Of a stretch of 6,605 nt of DNA, positions 5,651 to 6,605 are shown piece by piece. The translations under genes and the position numbers were made by a program. The first letter of the stretch is position 1, and the number at the start of each line of letters is the position of its first letter. Under the pieces are notes generated by a model. That model did no database searches, was not told the DNA's origin, and was given only the letters and a program-made list of their open reading frames with translations. The stretch covers positions 1 to 6,605 of the forward strand of contig WRGP01000132.1 in assembly GCA_009787135.1 (NCBI GenBank). The letters run 5' to 3'. The stretch comes from Bacillota bacterium (GTDB lineage: Bacteria > Bacillota > Clostridia > Christensenellales > Aristaeellaceae).

Positions 5651-5679
5651 AGTATACCACCTTTTGGCATCTTTAGCAA
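5651..5679 (-). promoter_or_regulatory. Promoter of the yicC-remA-gmk-rpoZ-coaBC operon
   Basis: On the minus strand, TTGCTA (5679-5674) is followed after 17 bases by TATACT (5656-5651), with TGG directly in front of it as an extended -10. Transcription would start near 5644, about 30 bases before the GTG of yicC. It sits in the 113-base gap after the carboxypeptidase gene. No other similarly good site was seen within the operon. Confidence 0.65.
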
Positions 5680-5727
5680 ACGCGTGAACTGCGATAAAGC
5701 CATGGTCTTTGGCGTCCGGCACATAGT

Positions 5728-6528
5728 TCACCGGCTCGCCAGATACTCCTCCAGACACCAGTTGTTCTCCCGCATCAACCGGGCGTGCGGCTGGCCGACA
5801 TAGCGAATATGCCAAGGCTCGGCGGCAATGCCCGTGATCGCCTGCTTTTCCTCCGTGAAGCGTATGACGAACCCATAGTCCCAACAATGTTCCATCAGCC
5901 ATTTGCACTGTTTTGTCAGCGGGAAGCTCTCCCCCGGCACCGTTACGTCAAACGCCAAACCCGTATGGTGCTCACTGTAGCCCGCTTTGGCCACGTACTG
6001 CGCCGCGGCAGCCTGCGCGTTTGCGGCGCTCATGCCCTGCTGGCGGTATTCATAGACCCTGTTATCCCACAGCTGCTGCTGGTAAGCGACCGAACGGTAT
6101 CCGGCGCTGATCTGCCAGTTGGTCACCCCTTCGGCGATAGCGGCGGACAGCATGCGCATCAGCGCGTCCACCGCGGTGCGGTTCCCCTCAATCTCGCTGC
6201 CCTTGATGGTTACGACATTTTTATCGCAGTAATCGCGCATGCGCACGAGATCGGACGGCACAAAGCCTTCGGCTACCGGGTTTTGCCCGTTGACAAGCGG
6301 GGGCATCGGATCGCTGGCGGTGCCGGGCGCGGGAGCAAAGATCATGCCGCCCTCCGCGGCGGAGTTGGACAGGAGCTGAAGGCTGAGCCCCAGGCGGGAA
6401 ATAGCCGCGCCGACCTTTTCGAGCGCCCTTTGGGGCACGTCCACGTCTATGTATGCCCTATAGCCTATCGCGGCTGCCAAGAGCAGCACAACAAGGATGG
6501 ATAGAAGCGGAAAACGGCTTCGTCTCAT
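5728..6528 (-). CDS. Membrane-anchored VanY-type D-alanyl-D-alanine carboxypeptidase (M15B)
   Basis: Zinc D,D-carboxypeptidases of this family remove the terminal D-Ala from peptidoglycan stem peptides outside the membrane. The ATG at 6526-6528 is chosen because AGGAG lies 7 bases upstream; the in-frame TTG two codons earlier is only one base from it. The protein has 266 residues. Residues 2-5 are basic and 6-22 form a hydrophobic helix without an obvious cleavage or lipobox cysteine, so it is likely a signal anchor. A low-complexity linker (about 57-90) precedes the catalytic domain. The motifs are complete: SAGYRS at 141-146, SEHHTGLAFD with zinc ligands His187 and Asp194, and EPWHIRYVG with catalytic Glu237 and zinc ligand His240. 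It is read toward yicC, but a separate promoter follows it. Isolated VanY-like genes are usually cell-wall housekeeping genes; nothing here suggests a vancomycin cluster. Confidence 0.93.
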   Translation of the reverse strand: MRRSRFPLLSILVVLLLAAAIGYRAYIDVDVPQRALEKVGAAISRLGLSLQLLSNSAAEGGMIFAPAPGTASDPMPPLVNGQNPVAEGFVPSDLVRMRDYCDKNVVTIKGSEIEGNRTAVDALMRMLSAAIAEGVTNWQISAGYRSVAYQQQLWDNRVYEYRQQGMSAANAQAAAAQYVAKAGYSEHHTGLAFDVTVPGESFPLTKQCKWLMEHCWDYGFVIRFTEEKQAITGIAAEPWHIRYVGQPHARLMRENNWCLEEYLASR

Positions 6529-6543
6529 CGTCAATCTCCTCTC

Positions 6544-6589
6544 GGGTGTATCGGGGGTGCTTTGCTGTAAAGGGTTTGGAAGGGGGGGG
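6544..6589 (+). other. G-rich stretch upstream of the carboxypeptidase gene
   Basis: Four runs of G lie on the plus strand: 6544-6546, 6553-6557, 6572-6574 and 6582-6589, the last with eight G. The loops are 6, 14 and 7 bases, which is compatible with a loose G-quadruplex. A short CTTT-GCTGT-AAAG hairpin occurs between the second and third run. No coding region, clear promoter or terminator is recognisable between 6529 and 6605. Confidence 0.35.
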
Positions 6590-6605
6590 TAAAGCGCGCC
6601 CCCGC

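Noticed and set aside
5865..5871. TGACGAA 0A-box matches here, near 5580-5586, and a further reverse-strand match around 2013
   Set aside because: They lie inside coding sequence and their number fits chance for a degenerate heptamer.
5639..5908. Minus-strand open frame of 89 codons overlapping the carboxypeptidase 3' end and running past it
   Set aside because: Most of it is an alternate frame of the carboxypeptidase gene. The tail after 5728 has no recognisable motif and covers the yicC promoter.
5728..6528. Vancomycin-resistance gene vanY
   Set aside because: The catalytic motifs are shared by general D,D-carboxypeptidases, and there are no van regulators, ligases or dehydrogenases nearby.

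Overview
The window comes from a spore-forming-type Firmicute, most likely a GC-rich member of the Clostridia. Three things point there: the gene order yicC-remA-gmk-rpoZ-coaBC, strong AAGGAGG-type ribosome binding sites with frequent TTG and GTG starts, and a Spo0A-family DNA-binding domain. Most of the window is visibly GC-rich (about 60% by eye). The exception is the 257-bp divergent spacer at 206-462, which is about one third GC where I counted it (241-420). I cannot name a genus.

Layout, left to right. Positions 1-205 carry the 5' end of alaS on the minus strand, behind a near-consensus sigma-A promoter at 233-262. Divergent from it, 463-1228 holds a lone Spo0A-like response regulator on the plus strand. 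It is split into two overlapping reading frames: a receiver-like part (463-966) and an intact Spo0A-type DNA-binding part (935-1228). A converging M42 aminopeptidase gene (1272-2315, minus) faces it. Then comes a tight minus-strand housekeeping operon from 5614 down to 2440: yicC, remA, gmk, rpoZ, coaBC. It starts at a recognisable extended -10 promoter (5651-5679) and probably ends at a hairpin after coaBC (2384-2426). Upstream of it, on the same strand, lies a membrane-anchored VanY-type D,D-carboxypeptidase gene (5728-6528). The last 77 bases are a G-rich stretch with no gene.

How the genes fit together. The operon groups RNA decay (YicC), transcription (omega subunit, RemA), guanine nucleotide supply (Gmk) and coenzyme A synthesis (CoaBC). 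This grouping is common in Clostridia and probably reflects shared expression rather than one pathway. The carboxypeptidase acts on peptidoglycan outside the membrane, and the M42 peptidase trims peptides in the cytoplasm.

The one unusual locus is the Spo0A-like gene. Its receiver half aligns without gaps to Spo0A over the phosphorylation region, but the phosphoacceptor Asp is replaced by Asn. The two halves are joined by a one-base frame offset at a TTT-C site directly after a Shine-Dalgarno-like run. The simplest reading is a decaying paralogue or a sequencing indel. Internal initiation, giving a free DNA-binding domain, and +1 frameshifting are testable alternatives. I found no CRISPR array, tRNA, rRNA, insertion sequence or integrase.
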